In this document: positions 1-11,840 of the stretch, piece by piece
How positions within the stretch are numbered: the stretch's first letter is position 1
Layout: every line of letters starts with the position of its first letter
Notes under the pieces: generated by a model
What the model was told of the DNA's origin: nothing
The model's database searches: none
What the model saw: the letters and a program-made list of their open reading frames with translations, nothing else
Position numbers and translations under genes: made by a program
DNA from: Siphonodentalium dalli
Lineage: Eukaryota > Mollusca > Scaphopoda > Gadilida > Siphonodentaliidae
Direction: 5' to 3'
Length of the DNA: 64,000 nt
Assembly: GCA_032622095.1 (NCBI GenBank)
Contig: CP136063.1
Location: forward strand, 71,653,980-71,717,979

Positions 1-3000
1 GGGGTATGGTGAGGTTAGTAGTGCTATACATATATATATAGGTAAGTACGGTGTACGGAGAGGTTAGTAACGCTATCAGTAGGCAAGTAAGGGGTATATA
101 TGGTGGGGCTAGTAACGCTTCAATTGGCAAGTACGGGGTACGGTGAGGCTAGTAACGCCATCAATAGGCAAGTACGGGGTATGGATGGGTTAGTAACGCT
201 ATCAATAGGCAAGTACGGGGTATGGAGCGGTTAGTAACGCTATCAATAGGCAAGTACGGGGTACGGTGAGGTTAGTAACGCTATCAGTAGGCAAGTACGG
301 GGGTATAATGAGGTTAGTAATGCTATACTTATAACTATAGCGAAGTAAGGGGTATGTAGAGGTTAGTAACTATATCAATAGTCAAGTAAGTGGGTGTGGA
401 GGGGTTAGTAATGCTATCAGTAGGCAAGTAAGGGGTATGGAGAGGTTAGTAACGCTATAAAAAGGCAAGTACGGGGTATGGTGAGGTTAGTAACGCTATC
501 ATTAGGCAAGTACGGTGTATGTAGAGGTTAGTAACGCTATCACTAGGCAAGTACGGGGGTATAATGAGGTTAGTAATGCTATACATATAACTATAGCCAA
601 TTAAGGGGTATGGAGAGGTTAGTAACGCTCTCAGTAGGCAAGTGCGGGATACGATGAGGCTAGTAACGCCATCAATAGGCAAGTACGGGGTATGGATGGG
701 TTAGTAACGCTATCAATAGGCAAGTACGGGGTACGGTGAGGTTAGTAACGCTATCAGTAGGCAAGTTCGGGGGTATAATGAGGTTAGTAATGCTATACAT
801 ATAACTATAGCGAAGTAAGGGGTATGTAGAGGTTAGTAACGCTATCAGTAGGCAAGTACGGGGGTATAATGAGGTTAGTAATGCTATACTTATAACTATA
901 GCGAAGTAAGGGGTATGTAGAGGTTAGTAACGCTATCAATAGTCAAGTAAGTGGGTATGGAGGGGTTAGTAATGCTATCAGTAGGCAAGTAAGGGGTATG
1001 GAGAGGATAGTAACGCTATCAGTAGGCAAGTACGGGGTATGGTGAGGTTAGTAATGCTATCATTAGGCAAGTACGGGGTATGGTGAGGTTAGTAGTGCTA
1101 TACATCTATATATAGCAAAGTAAGGGGTATGGAGAGGTTAGTAACGCTATAAAAAGGCAAGTACGGGGTGTGGTGAGGTCAGTAACGCTATCAGTAGGCA
1201 AGTACGGTGTATGTAGAGGTTAGTAACGCTATCACTAGGCAAGTACGGGGGTATAATGAGGTTAGTAATGCTATACATATAACTATAGCGAAGTAGGGGT
1301 ATGTAGAGGTTAGTAACGCTGTCAGTAGGCAAGTATGGGGGAATGGAGGGGTTAGTAATGCTGTCAGTAGGCAAGTAAGGGGTATGGATAGGATAGTAAC
1401 GCTATCAGTAGGCAAGTACGGGGCATGGTGAGGTTAGTAATGCTATCATTAGGCAAGTACGGGGTATGATGAGGTTAGTAATGATATACATCTATATATA
1501 GCAAAGTAAGGGGTATGGAGAGGTTAGTAACGCTATCAATAGGCAAGTATGGGGGTGTGATGGGGTTAGTAATGCTATCAATATAGGCAAGTGCGGAGTA
1601 TGGTGATGTTAGTAACGATATCAATAGGCAAGTATGGGGATATATGGTGAGGTTAGTAACGCTATCAATATATATAGGCAAGTACGGGGTATATATGGTG
1701 GGGCTAGTAACGCTATAAATATATAGACAAGTACGGTGATATGGTGATTTAAGTAACGCTATCCATATGCAAGTATGGGGGTATGATGAGGTTAGTAATG
1801 CTATACATCTATATATAGCAAAGTAAGGGGTATGGAGAGGTTAGTAACGTTATCAATAGGCAAGTACGGGGTATGGTGAGGTTAGTAACGCTATCGGTAG
1901 GCAAGTAAGGGGTATGGAGAGGTTAATAACGCTATAAAAAGGCAAGCACGGGGTATGGTGAGATTAGTAACGCTATCAGTAGGCAAGTACGGTGTATGTA
2001 GAGGTTAGTAACGCTATCACTAGGCAAGTATGGGGGTATAATGAGGTTAGTAATGCTATACATATAAATATAGCCAAGTAAGGGGTATGGAGAGGCTAGT
2101 AACGCTATCAGTATGCAAGTAAGGGGTATATATGGTGGGGCTAGTAACGCTTCAATAGGCAAGTACGGGGGTACGGTGAGGCTAGTGACGCCATCAATAG
2201 GCAAGTACGGGGTACGGTGAGGTTAGTAACGCTATCAGTAGGCAAGTACGGGGTATAATGAGGTTAGTAATGCTATGCATATAACTATAGCGAAGTAAGG
2301 GGTATGTAGAGGTTAGTAACGCTATCAGTAGGCAAGTACGGGGTATAATGAGGTTAGTAATGCTATACATATAACTATAGCGAAGTAAGGGGTATGTAGA
2401 GGTTAGTAACGCTATCAATAGGCAAGTAAGGGGGTATGGAGGGGTTAGTAATGCTATCAGTAGGCAAGTAAGGGGTATGGAGAGGATAGTAACGCTATCA
2501 GTAGGCAAGTACGGGGTATGGTGAGGTTAGTAGTGCTATATATCTATATATAGGCAAGTACGATGTATGGAGAGGTTAGTAGCGCTATCAGTAGGCAAGT
2601 ACGGGGGTATAATGAGGTTAGTAATGCTATACATATAACTATAGCGAAGTAAGGGGTATGTAGAGGTTAGTAACGCTGTCAGTAGGCAAGTGTGGGGGTA
2701 TGGAGGAGTTAGTAATGCTGTCAGTAGGCAAGTAAGGGGTATGGATAGGATAGTAACGCTATCAATAGGCAAGTAAGGTGTATGGAGAGGTTAGTAATGC
2801 TATCAGTAGGCAAGTATGGGGCATGGTGAGGTTAGTAATGTTATCAGTAGGCAAGTACGGGGTATGATGAGGTTAGTAATGCTATACATCTATATATAGC
2901 AAAGTAAGGGGTATGGAGAGGTTAGTAACGCTATCAATAGGCAAGTAAGGGGTATGATGGGGTTAGTAATGCTATCAATATAGGCAAGTGCGGAGTATGG

Positions 3001-4975
3001 TGATGTTAGTAACGATATCAATAGGCAAGTATGGGGATATATGGTGATGTTAGTAACGCTATCATTATATATAGGCAAGTACGGGGTATATATGGTGGGG
3101 CTAGTAACGCTATCAATATATAGACAAGTACGGTGGTATGGTGAGGTAAGTAACGCTATCCATTTGCAAGTATGGGGGTATGATGAGGTTAGTAATGCTA
3201 TACATCTATATATAGCAAAGTAAGGGGTATGGAGAGGTTATTAACGCTATCAATAGGCAAATACGGGGTATGGAGAGGTTAGTAACGCTACCAGTAGGCA
3301 AGTAATGGGTATGGAGAGGTTAGTAACGCTATCAGTAGGCAATTACGGGGTATGGCGAGGTTTTTAACGCTATCAGTAGGCAAGTAATGGGTATGGAGAG
3401 GTTAGTAACGCTACCAGTAGGCAAGTAATGGGTATGGAGAGGTTAGTAACGCTATCAGTAGGCAAGTAAGGGGTATGGCGAGGTTAGTAACGCTATCAGT
3501 AGGCAAGTAATGGGTATGGAGAGGTTAGTAACGCTACCAGTAGGCACGTAATGGGTATGGAGAGGTTAGTAACGCTATCAGTAGGCAAGTAAGGGGTATG
3601 GGGAGGTTAGTAACGCTATAAAAAGGCAAGTACGGGGTATGGTGATGTTAGTAACGCTATCATTAGGCAAGTAAGGGGTATGGAGAGGTTAGTAACGCTA
3701 TCACTAGGCAAGTACGGGGGTATAATGAGGTTAGTAATGCTATACATATAACTATAGCCAAGTAAGGGGTATGGAGAGGTTAGTAACGCTATCAGTAGGC
3801 AAGTAAGGGGTATATATGGTGGGGCTAGTAACGCTTCAATAGGCAAGTACGGGGTACGGTGAGGCTAGTAACGCCATCAATAGGCAAGTACGGGGTATGG
3901 ATAGGTTAGTAACGCTATCAATAGGCAAGTACGGGGTATGGAGCGGTTAGTAACGCTATCAATAGGCAAGTACGGGGTACGGTGAGGTTAGTAACGCTAT
4001 CAGTAGGCAAGTACGGGGGTATAATGAGGTTAGTAATGCTATACATATAACTATAGCGAAGTAAGGGGTATGGAGAGGTTAGCAACGCTATCAGTAGGCA
4101 AGTAAGGGGTATATATGGTGGGGCTAGTAACGCTATCAATAGGCAAGTACGGGGTACGGTGAGGCTAGTAACGCCATCAATAGGCAAGTACGGGGTATGG
4201 ATAGGTTAGTAACGCTATCAATAGGCAAGTACGGGGTACGGTGAGGTTAGTAACGCTATCAGTAGGCAAGTACGGGGGTATAATGAGGTTAGTAATGCTG
4301 TACATATAACTATAGCGAAGTAAGGGGTATGTAGAGGTTAGTATCGCTATCAATAGTCAAGTAAGGGGGTATGGAGGAGTTAGTAATGCTATCAGTAGGC
4401 AAGTAAGGGGTATGGAGAGGATAGTAACGCTATCAGTAGGCAAGTACGGGGTATGATGAGGTTAGTAATGCTATATATCTATATATAACAAAGTAAGGGG
4501 TATGGAGAGGTCAGTAACGCTATCAATAGGCAAGTATGGTGTATGGAGAGGTTAGTAACGCTATCATTAGACAAGTACGGGGGTATAATGAGGTTAGTAA
4601 TGCTATACATATAACTATAGCGAAGTAGGGGTATGTAGAGGTTAGTAACGCTGTCAGTAGGCAAGTATGGGGGCATGGAGGGGTTAGTAATGCTGTCAGT
4701 AGGCACGTAAGGGGTATGGATAGGATAGTAACGCTATCAGTAGGCAAGTAAGGGGTATGGAGAGGTTAGTAACGCTATCAATAGGCAAGTAAGGGGTATG
4801 ATGGGGTTAGTAATGCTATCAATATAGGCAAGTGCGGAGTATGGTGATGTTAGTAACGATATCAATAGGCAAGTATGGGGATATGGTGACGTTATTAATG
4901 CTATTAATATAGGCAAGTACGGGGTATATATGGTGGGGCTAGTAACGCTATCAATATATAGACAAGTACGGTGAA
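1..4975. repeat. Minisatellite array, unit about 41 bp (block 1)
   Basis: Units of about 41 bp carry the core GGTTAGTAACGCTATCA followed by AGGCAAGTACGGGGTATGG. The spacing is exact over many units, for example starts at 190, 231 and 272. Roughly 120 units are present. Variants include a longer unit with TATACATATAACTATAGC. A higher-order block of about 240 bp, containing the phrases AGTGCGGAGTATGGTGATG and CTATCCAT, recurs near 1587, 2988 and 4830 and again in later blocks. The minus strand is open in all three frames across most of the array because 41 is not a multiple of 3 and the unit lacks minus-strand stops. The encoded frames are therefore not treated as genes. The same satellite follows exon 6 of dehydrogenase copy A, so this block may lie downstream of another gene copy to the left of the window (inference). 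Confidence 0.95.
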
Positions 4976-5476
4976 ATACACGCATTGTTTAGTACCCGCG
5001 ATAATGAGGCGCTATTATCGTGATAGCATTCGCCCATATACACCCACGCGGCGTGGCATATACCCCCACCCTGATAGCTCAGGATTATATATATATTTAG
5101 GCGCTTAGGGTTTAGGCAGTCAAACCAATACATATATTATCTACCACTGTGTATAGTACACGCGATCTGGTTTATCGCTACCGCGCGCGACGCTGGCGAG
5201 TTATTCTCGTGATTAATATATACCTCTGATAGCAGTCACCCGAGTACATATTTTTCTTTCATATTACATGAATAGGCGATAAGCGGTAGGGTTAACGCGA
5301 GAGAGATATCATTTAGACATACACGCATTGTTTATTACCCGTGATAATCAGGCGCTATTCTCGTGATAACCTTCACCCATATACACCCACGCGGCGTGAC
5401 CTGTAACCCCATACTGGCACACGAACAGGCGCTCAAATCAACAATCAAACCATCTACTAGAATACTCTTCCTATAC
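4976..5476. other. 0.5 kb non-satellite insertion inside the minisatellite
   Basis: The satellite stops abruptly after GACAAGTACGGTG and resumes near 5477. The interruption falls within a copy of the 240 bp higher-order block. The insert is unrelated to the satellite and holds a direct duplication: ACACGCATTGTTTA...TACCCG, then AGGCGCTATT and CACCCATATACACCCACGCG, near 4977-5050 and again near 5330-5395. No coding potential or clear terminal inverted repeat was seen. It may be a fragment of an unidentified mobile element. Confidence 0.6.
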
Positions 5477-6357
5477 TACTATCAATAGGCAAGTAAGGGG
5501 TATGATGGGGTTAGTAATGCTATAAATATAGGCAAGTGCGGAGTATGGTGATGTTAGTAACGATATCAATAGGCAAGTATTGGGATATGGTGACGTTATT
5601 AACGCTATTAATATAGGCAAGTATGGGGATATATGGTGAGGTTAGTAACGCTATCAATATATATAGGCAAGTACGGGGTATATATGGTGGGGCTAGTAAC
5701 GCTATCAATATATAGACAAGTACGGTGGTATGGTGAGGTAAGTAACGCTATCCATGTGCAAGTATGTGGGTATGATGGGGTTAGTAATGATATACATCTA
5801 TATATAGCAAAGTAAGGGGTATGGAGAGGTTATTAACGCTATCAATAGGCAAGTACGGGGTATGTAGAGGTAAGTAACGCTACCAGTAGGCAAGTAATGG
5901 GTATGGATAGGTTAGTTACGCTATCAGTAGGCAAATAAGTGGTATGGAGAGGTTAGTAACGCTATCAATAGGCAAGTACGGGGGTATGGTGAAGTTAGTA
6001 ACGCTATCAGTTGGCAAGTACGGGGTATGTAGAGGTAAGTAACGCTACCAGTAGGCAAGTAATGGGTATGGATAGGTTAGTTACGCTATCAGTAGGCAAA
6101 TAAGTGGTATGGAGAGGTTAGTAACGCTATCAATAGGCAAGTACGGGGGTATGGTGATGTTAGTAACGCTATCAATAGGCAAGTACGGTGGAATTCTGGG
6201 TTTAGTACCACTGACGATATGCAAGTATGGGGGTATGGTGAAGTTAGTAACGCTATCAATAGGCGAGTATGGTTGTATGCTGGGGTTAGTACCACTGACG
6301 ATATGCAAGTACGGGGGAATGATGAGGTTAGTGACGCTATTAATCGGCAAGTACGGG
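5477..6357. repeat. Minisatellite array, unit about 41 bp (block 1 continued)
   Basis: The same 41 bp satellite resumes for roughly 21 units and ends at the start of the paralogous upstream block. The last units degenerate: GTTTAGTACCACTGACGATATGCAAG appears in pieces near 6200 and 6290. The same degenerate ending is present at 30040-30110, so the junction between satellite and flank was duplicated as a unit. Confidence 0.93.
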
Positions 6358-6489
6358 GTATCGCAAACGGATGCTATTAAGAAATTGTACCGTTATTTTG
6401 TCTATAAAGTTGTCATTTCACGTCCTTTTGGCTAATATGAACGACTGGAGAAGCCATTATGTTTGTAATCATTTGATATCATGCATGTA

Positions 6490-6699
6490 CAGTAATGCCC
6501 TAAATAATAGACTCTTTAACCACAGCAGAATTATGGGTAATTTTTCACAATTTAGTCGGAAATATGGCTTGTTGTCATTCATCGGAAATATCTCACTGAG
6601 AGCTTTCCGATGAATGGCAACAAGCCATATTTCCGACTAAATCCTGAAAAATTACCCATAATTCTGTGGTTAAGGAGTCGATTATTTAGGGCATTACTG
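6490..6699. mobile_element. Foldback MITE, Tc1/mariner-like ends, full copy
   Basis: The element begins CAGTAATGCCCTAAATAAT and ends with its inverted counterpart, ATTATTTAGGGCATTACTG. It is flanked by TA on both sides (6488-6489 and 6700-6701). Each arm is about 100 bp and includes TTAGTCGGAAATATGGCTTG, so nearly the whole 210 bp folds on itself. TA target duplication and CAGT ends suit the Tc1/mariner superfamily. It encodes nothing and is non-autonomous. Related copies lie at 25901-26113, 30250-30382 and 16877-16983. Confidence 0.9.
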
Positions 6700-8925
6700 T
6701 ATATTGTGACTCATTGTTGAGATGGTTATTCCTGTCGTTTTGTAAATACCAGTGCCACCATTATTTAAATATTTAATAATACACGGTGTGGAATCACGTG
6801 GTTTAAAGGTTGGTGAGTACAAGGCATTCATAATGTGCATATTACAAAAACATAATATACGAGGAACTGACACGAAACATAGCAGTTTGACTGTTAGGAG
6901 CATATGCTTGTATATCTTTTAAACAATTATGATACCTTATTTGTTCTGAAATACTTACTGGTTTTTCCATAACATTCTGGCCAAAGTTATCCGGTCGGAG
7001 GTGCGTGGAATACACCAGTCCATACATATTTGAGAATCCTTCGACTGACAACTTTGATCAGAATGTTAGAGCAAACAAATGTGAATTTGGACATAAATGA
7101 GGTATCAGCTTGTTGGAAAAAAGACTATAGCATCTGCTCGTAGCTGTCAAAATAATATGTAATATCTTAGTTTATTACCTTTTTTCCTCGCTTCTGGTTG
7201 CGTTTTAGATCGCCTCGGGCATTTTGAATGCGTGATACTCATCAACTCGAAACCACGTGATTCCCCACCGTGAAATATATATGTTCTTGCATGTTTCATA
7301 CTACCGCAATAAAATGGCAACTTTAGAAAACATAACGGTGCACATATTATCTTAAAAGAATTATTCTGTCAAAAAAAATAGTTTTGTTCTCTTCATAATA
7401 CTAATTAGATATATTTAAAATGGCCGTTTCGCCAAGATAATTCAAAATCCAGTAGATAATATTTGCAGGAAGATATGCCGGGGTGGGTGGGTGGTCCGAG
7501 GGGCAAAAAACACGTTTTTTACAACGTCATGAAATTTTTTACTAAAGACCTTTTGTGCCCATATTTGATATTTGTAACAGTTTAAAACATATTACAAGAA
7601 TTTATAACTGAAAAACACAATATTTATGTTACTGGGACCTCGTATGGGACTCAGCGGAGATGACATTAAGCTATGGCATGTTGAATATGGGACGGTGGGG
7701 TGAAAAAATTCCTTCCCAACAGCCTTCGGAAGAAGCTTCGTGAAATCTAAAACTGAATTAAATTAACTTGTCCTGATGTAACTAAAGCCTAGACCATTGT
7801 GTGAATGGAAAAAGAGCGAGCAACTGTCTCAAACATTAATGTGACTATCAATGGCTAGAAAATAACTGTCACCAGTGCATCAGCCAATCAGTGAATTATT
7901 TGTATGTCTATCAACTCAGATGATCTCTCACAAGACCTAAAGTATCCAAATCTGGTATAGTGGTGTCACTGCTTGTCATCTATATATTTCAACGAGTAGG
8001 ATCTGGCCTGATATTTCTCTCAGACCCTCTAGACCGAGTTCAACCAAATTTGGTGTGGTGACTCGAGGTACCCTTGCAGATGTTATAATGGTGTTAGTTT
8101 TTCAAAATTTTGAATTAAAAAAATAAAAATAAAATTGTTTTTGTTAAATTGAGTAAGGAGTTCAATCTAAAAAACAAATTTTTAAAACAATATATATAAA
8201 TCAATATGTTTCAACGATCAAAATGTGCTTCAAACGTACAAAGTGGCCGCCGCTGAATAAAGGCTCTGTCTAAGATCAAAATGTGTGCGAAATCCCACAA
8301 AGGGGCCACAGGTCTCTCCGATGCAGAATATAGGAGCCAAAAGGGAGCCTGTTTCAGCTAATTTAGTATAATAGAAGTTGTTCCAGTAGATTAACAAAAG
8401 TGGTATGGAATATGTTAGATAATGGGCTGGATGACAGACTAATCAGGAAATAGTTAGAAATTATGGAATTGTGTGTATCCTGCACAATGACCTAGGTTTA
8501 CGGATGACCAGAAATTTATAAAAAACATTTTTTTTTTCAATTAAAACGGCTTCTGAAACAGGCTAAACTGTAATTTGAACTAAATGAGATCATTTCCCAG
8601 TCATATGAGTGATATCAGTAGAGTTTTATGCGGTTTTAGACCAAATTTAGTAAAATTTGGGGGGTGGGTGTCAAAAATTTAGGAGTAAAAAATTTATTTT
8701 TTTGCAGGATTGGGGGTGGTGGGTCCCCGAGAATTCCAGATGCAAAAAAAACGTCATATCTTCCTGCAATTTTGTATTACCCCGCCCCCCCCCCCCTGAT
8801 CTCTCCGATTAATGTCTTTATATGATAAATAAATGGTGATAAAAACTGGTTGAATGTGCTGATTACGAACTGGATTTGCTAGAATATTATAATATCTATA
8901 TATATGAATAATAAAAGGTCAGCCG

Positions 8926-9320
8926 ACCACAGTGTCCCCCGACAACGTGGCAAGTCGATGCCGCTTTGTTAAAAAATGACGAAATGTTCTAAGTCGAAAG
9001 GGTTAATAATTCCGTCAAAAAATATATTGTCCTGGTGGAGTTTCGTGGTATGATCTCCAATATGTTGCACATCTCCAATATGTGTGTAACAATACTCTTA
9101 AGTTTCAAATATCTACGATCAAAACTGTAGGAGGAGTTGATTACACCATGAAGGTACCCTCATACAGAAAATTATAAAAAATGTTGAAATTTTCTAAGTC
9201 GAAAAGGGTTAATAACTCTGTCAAAAAAAAAAATCCCTCATCTATATGTTGCACACCTTCAATATACGGGCAACAATGTTCTGAAGTTTCAAATCTCTGG
9301 GATGAAATCTGTCGACAATG
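8926..9320. repeat. Segment present only in the copy A block, with two internal diverged repeats
   Basis: The paralogue jumps from the equivalent of 8925 to 9321 (near 32545), so this piece is either an insertion here or a deletion there. It holds two diverged direct repeats of about 200 bp. Each contains TCTAAGTCGAAA, GGGTTAATAA, a TGTTGCACA segment and AAGTTTCAAAT (near 8990-9115 and 9190-9295). No coding potential was seen. Confidence 0.6.
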
Positions 9321-10023
9321 GTGACTAAAGTGTATTTTGAAACGATAAATGTGGAGGGAAATGAGATAATTAATCCACAGTGGTATTATTTATTATTTTT
9401 TCGGCTATGGTGCTATCGGAATGGGACTTGGGTCATTTTAATCACAATCGGGAGGGCTTTCCGACAGTGTCAGGACCTTCCAACATCATAGCAAATTAGC
9501 AGGATCACTTAACCAGGAGCATGTACGGCTTTGTACGCTATTCTGACAATAAGAAAACAAAGACAGTTGTCGAATTTAGCGCATTAGATTGGTCCCTCCC
9601 AATTGAAGCAGCCTCCCGATTCGTATAAATAACACTGACTTTATTATCTCAGCACCGATAACTCTATAGTTTACTCTCCGTATGAATCTTTCAGTCCAGA
9701 GTACGTCGCTGGTGCCGTGATGGATCTCATTCGGGATACAGAGGCGAATGGAGTCGTATTGGAAGTCTCTGAAAAATACGGTCAAGTCCGTAGAGATGAC
9801 ATATACAAAGATTTGGTGGTCGAGTGAGATGTATGGCCAGTCTGGAGTTCTCGTTGTGACTTCGGATATATATGAAGTCACTATCTGATATGTTTCACCA
9901 TCGTCATCATCAATTTGAGTAGATCATACCACGAAACTCCACCAGTACAAATACTGGGAACTTTTTGAAGTTTTGACAGGAACCCTTATAAAGTCGAAAC
10001 AAATAATGCGGGAAATATATGTA

Positions 10024-10125
10024 GGTTATAACCCGCTTGGTTATCTGTACAATAAATATATATCAAGGCCCTTTAGCGCCGCGATCTGTATTTCTTGTAC
10101 AGATACCCAAGCGGGTTATGACATA
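10024..10125. repeat. Foldback sequence, stem of about 35 bp
   Basis: GGTTATAACCCGCTTGG and ATCTGTACAA on the left pair with TTGTACAGATACCCAAGCGG and GTTATGAC on the right, around a loop containing AGCGCCGCG. The paralogous copy at 38341-38440 keeps the same hairpin. There the loop reads GGCGCTTTAGCGCC, a better inner stem. It may be a small MITE or a structured non-coding element; no target duplication was identified. Confidence 0.75.
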
Positions 10126-10737
10126 TTTATAAACAGATTCACACCCAGAGGAAAGAGGATTTGAGCCACATTCAATACGATGATTACCTACCAATTACCA
10201 TTCAATCAAAGGTTAATTGAATTGTTTGTGGTGTATGATGTTGAATAATTAGTCAAATGCTCGTTGACAATCGGATCACTTTCGTCTACATTATATATCA
10301 GCATTGATAAACCATTTTGTCTCCGAATTTGAGCACGTTTTTATACTGATAACGTGTTTCTTGATAAAACAAATACTTCCTTGTGATAATAAACTGTTTA
10401 GGCTATTAAAGTTATTTTTCGCCGTGTTGTCAAGTGGAATTATCGTTCAGAACACAGGAGACAATGTTTGGGTACCCGAGAAGTTACTTTAGAGTTATCC
10501 ATCTTCATCCGCGATTTGGTTTTGAGACCGTCGGCTTGTCGACTTTTTACTGGGTCACTAATAAGTCTCGATGGTGAAAAATAATAGATTTCAAAAATCG
10601 ATATCTAATAACTCTGAACTTTGATATGTGGGTTCCTCGAATCGAATCAGATATGTTTTACCCCCGAATCCAAATAAATAGTATATAAATGAGGGGCGCT
10701 TAATCGGATTATGCATCTTTAACACCTTATTTTGTTT

Positions 10738-10832
10738 TTGCAAAACCTAAAATGGACTTTTTCACTTGGTGTTATATCTGAGTGAAACATATTGGTTTCT
10801 GCTGCCCATATCTCACAGCCGTATAACATTAT
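10738..10832 (-). mobile_element. Fragment of LINE reverse transcriptase ORF
   Basis: Read on the minus strand this encodes MLYGCEIWAAETNMFHSD and then PSEKVHFRFCK. It matches the C-terminal RT region of the large LINE in this window (the CEIWAGETNMLHSD region near 19100-19200). Only about 95 bp is retained. The paralogous copy is at 38989-39085, so the fragment was in place before the block duplicated. It is non-functional. Confidence 0.8.
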
Positions 10833-10982
10833 CGCTGTTATTGCTTAAAAATAGCGCTTAAACATTGTCTGTCATACTGTCGCACTGCATAAATTCAATG
10901 CAGAAATTATTTGAGCCACACACTACTGCAAACAGAGCGAACTCTTGCTGTTGGTAATAGATATCCCCGATATATAACACTA

Positions 10983-11096
10983 CTGCATAGCTGTGCAGTC
11001 TGTGTTTAAACTAGAACTGGGTTGGTGATAAAAATAGTTTACAAGCGTGAATGCGTATGTGCATATTGTATTGCACATATCAGATAAAGAATAGAG
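10983..11096 (+). promoter_or_regulatory. Conserved 5-prime flank of dehydrogenase copy A
   Basis: About 110 bp ending at the start codon is nearly identical in copies A, B and C, from CTGCATAGCTGTG(C/G)AGTCTG through GTTTAAACTAGAACTGG to AGATAAAGAATAGAG. It includes an inverted repeat, TATGTGCA at 11056-11063 and TGCACATA at 11072-11079, whose right arm ends exactly 18 bp before ATG in all three copies. It probably holds the 5-prime UTR and core promoter. No experimentally known site was recognised. Confidence 0.55.
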
Positions 11097-11189
11097 ATGG
11101 ACGTTCGAAATATGGTGGCGATAATAACAGGCTCAGCTCAGGGCCTCGGAAAAGCATTTGCGGAAGCATTTCTCAAACAAGGTGGAAAG
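11097..11189 (+). CDS. HPGD-like dehydrogenase copy A, exon 1
   Basis: This is the first coding exon of a classical short-chain dehydrogenase/reductase most like 15-hydroxyprostaglandin dehydrogenase, an NAD-dependent cytosolic enzyme that oxidises the 15-hydroxyl of prostaglandins. The exon is 31 codons, phase 0, from ATG to GGAAAG followed by the donor GTACGT. It carries the Rossmann dinucleotide motif TGSAQGLG at residues 11-18, then KAFAEAFLKQGGK. The start is chosen because it aligns with the short N-terminus of the family and all three copies share it. Compared with copy B it differs by four bases, all synonymous. Assignment to the SDR family is secure. The exact substrate is inferred. 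Confidence 0.9.
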
Positions 11190-11203
11190 GTACGTATACC
11201 ACT

Positions 11204-11630
11204 GGTGCTAATGCATGGGGTCATTGTCGTAACGTTTTATACATAAATGCACGCCACTCTTGAAATGTTGAAATGTTGAAAAGTTGCCGTAAATAATTGC
11301 CGTCTGCTTCAATTCAGACTATTTTTCTTCCGTAGTTCTGACAAAGGCATTCTTTTATCACAATAACGCAACTGCAATAAAATTGATCATCGGTCGCATA
11401 TTGATCTTAGTACCGGTATTAAACAGAGACCGAAAGAACTGCTTGGTTGTTTGATTGATGAACGGAAGAAAATGAACTTACAAAAAATTTCAAATCGTGC
11501 GCATTTATGTAGAAAACACTACGAACCTGTCATGTGACACTACGCCAGACTGGTGTGCATTTATGTATACAGAAATACACACGGTGTGCATCTATGTATA
11601 AAACATTACGACAACGACCCCATTAGCACC
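11204..11630. mobile_element. MITE in intron 1 of copy A
   Basis: The element is absent at the same site in copies B and C, where the sequence runs GTACGTACCACT(G/T)GCCATAC directly. Its ends are inverted: GGTGCTAATG...GGGTCATTGTCGTAACG on the left and CGACAACGACCCCATTAGCACC in pieces on the right, about 45 bp per arm. ACT flanks both sides. A longer CCACTGG duplication is possible if the terminal bases belong to the target. It lies 14 bp after the exon 1 donor. No ORF is present, so it is non-autonomous. Its superfamily is undecided. Confidence 0.85.
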
Positions 11631-11840
11631 ACTGGCCATACAGGGTCCGCTAACAGTAAAACGTGTACACAATCAGTTTTCCAATAGGTCATACTAATCT
11701 ACGAGCTTAATCACACTTGTCCGTGACACAACATTAGTCAAAGCACTAAATGTAACTAATATATTTAATAATATAGGTACTAATTGATCGTTTTTGTCCG
11801 GGACATGTGCTTAATTGCCATTTAGAAAGAAATCTACATT

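Larger units (their letters stand above)
6358..10883. other. Non-coding block upstream of copy A; paralogue of 30118-39130
   Basis: This stretch aligns almost continuously with 30118-39130. Shared landmarks are AAATTGTACCGTTATTTTG after the satellite, the MITE, the GGGTGGGTGGTCCGAGGGGC segment (7490 and 31165), the 8220-8500 and 31870-32110 segments, and the 9360-9635 and 32610-32850 segments. Differences: a 0.4 kb segment (8926-9320) is missing from the second copy. A 5.16 kb Helitron-like array is missing here; its empty site is at about 9635/9636. No gene was recognised. The open frames in it are short and not convincingly conserved. Confidence 0.85.

Noticed and set aside
1-6357. Many minus-strand open frames of 60-104 codons (IDSVTNLTIPPYLP-like and CLLIALLTSPYP-like proteins)
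   Set aside because: They are translations of the 41 bp satellite, which lacks stops on the minus strand. All three frames are open because the unit length is not a multiple of 3. No start context or conservation beyond the DNA repeat is seen.
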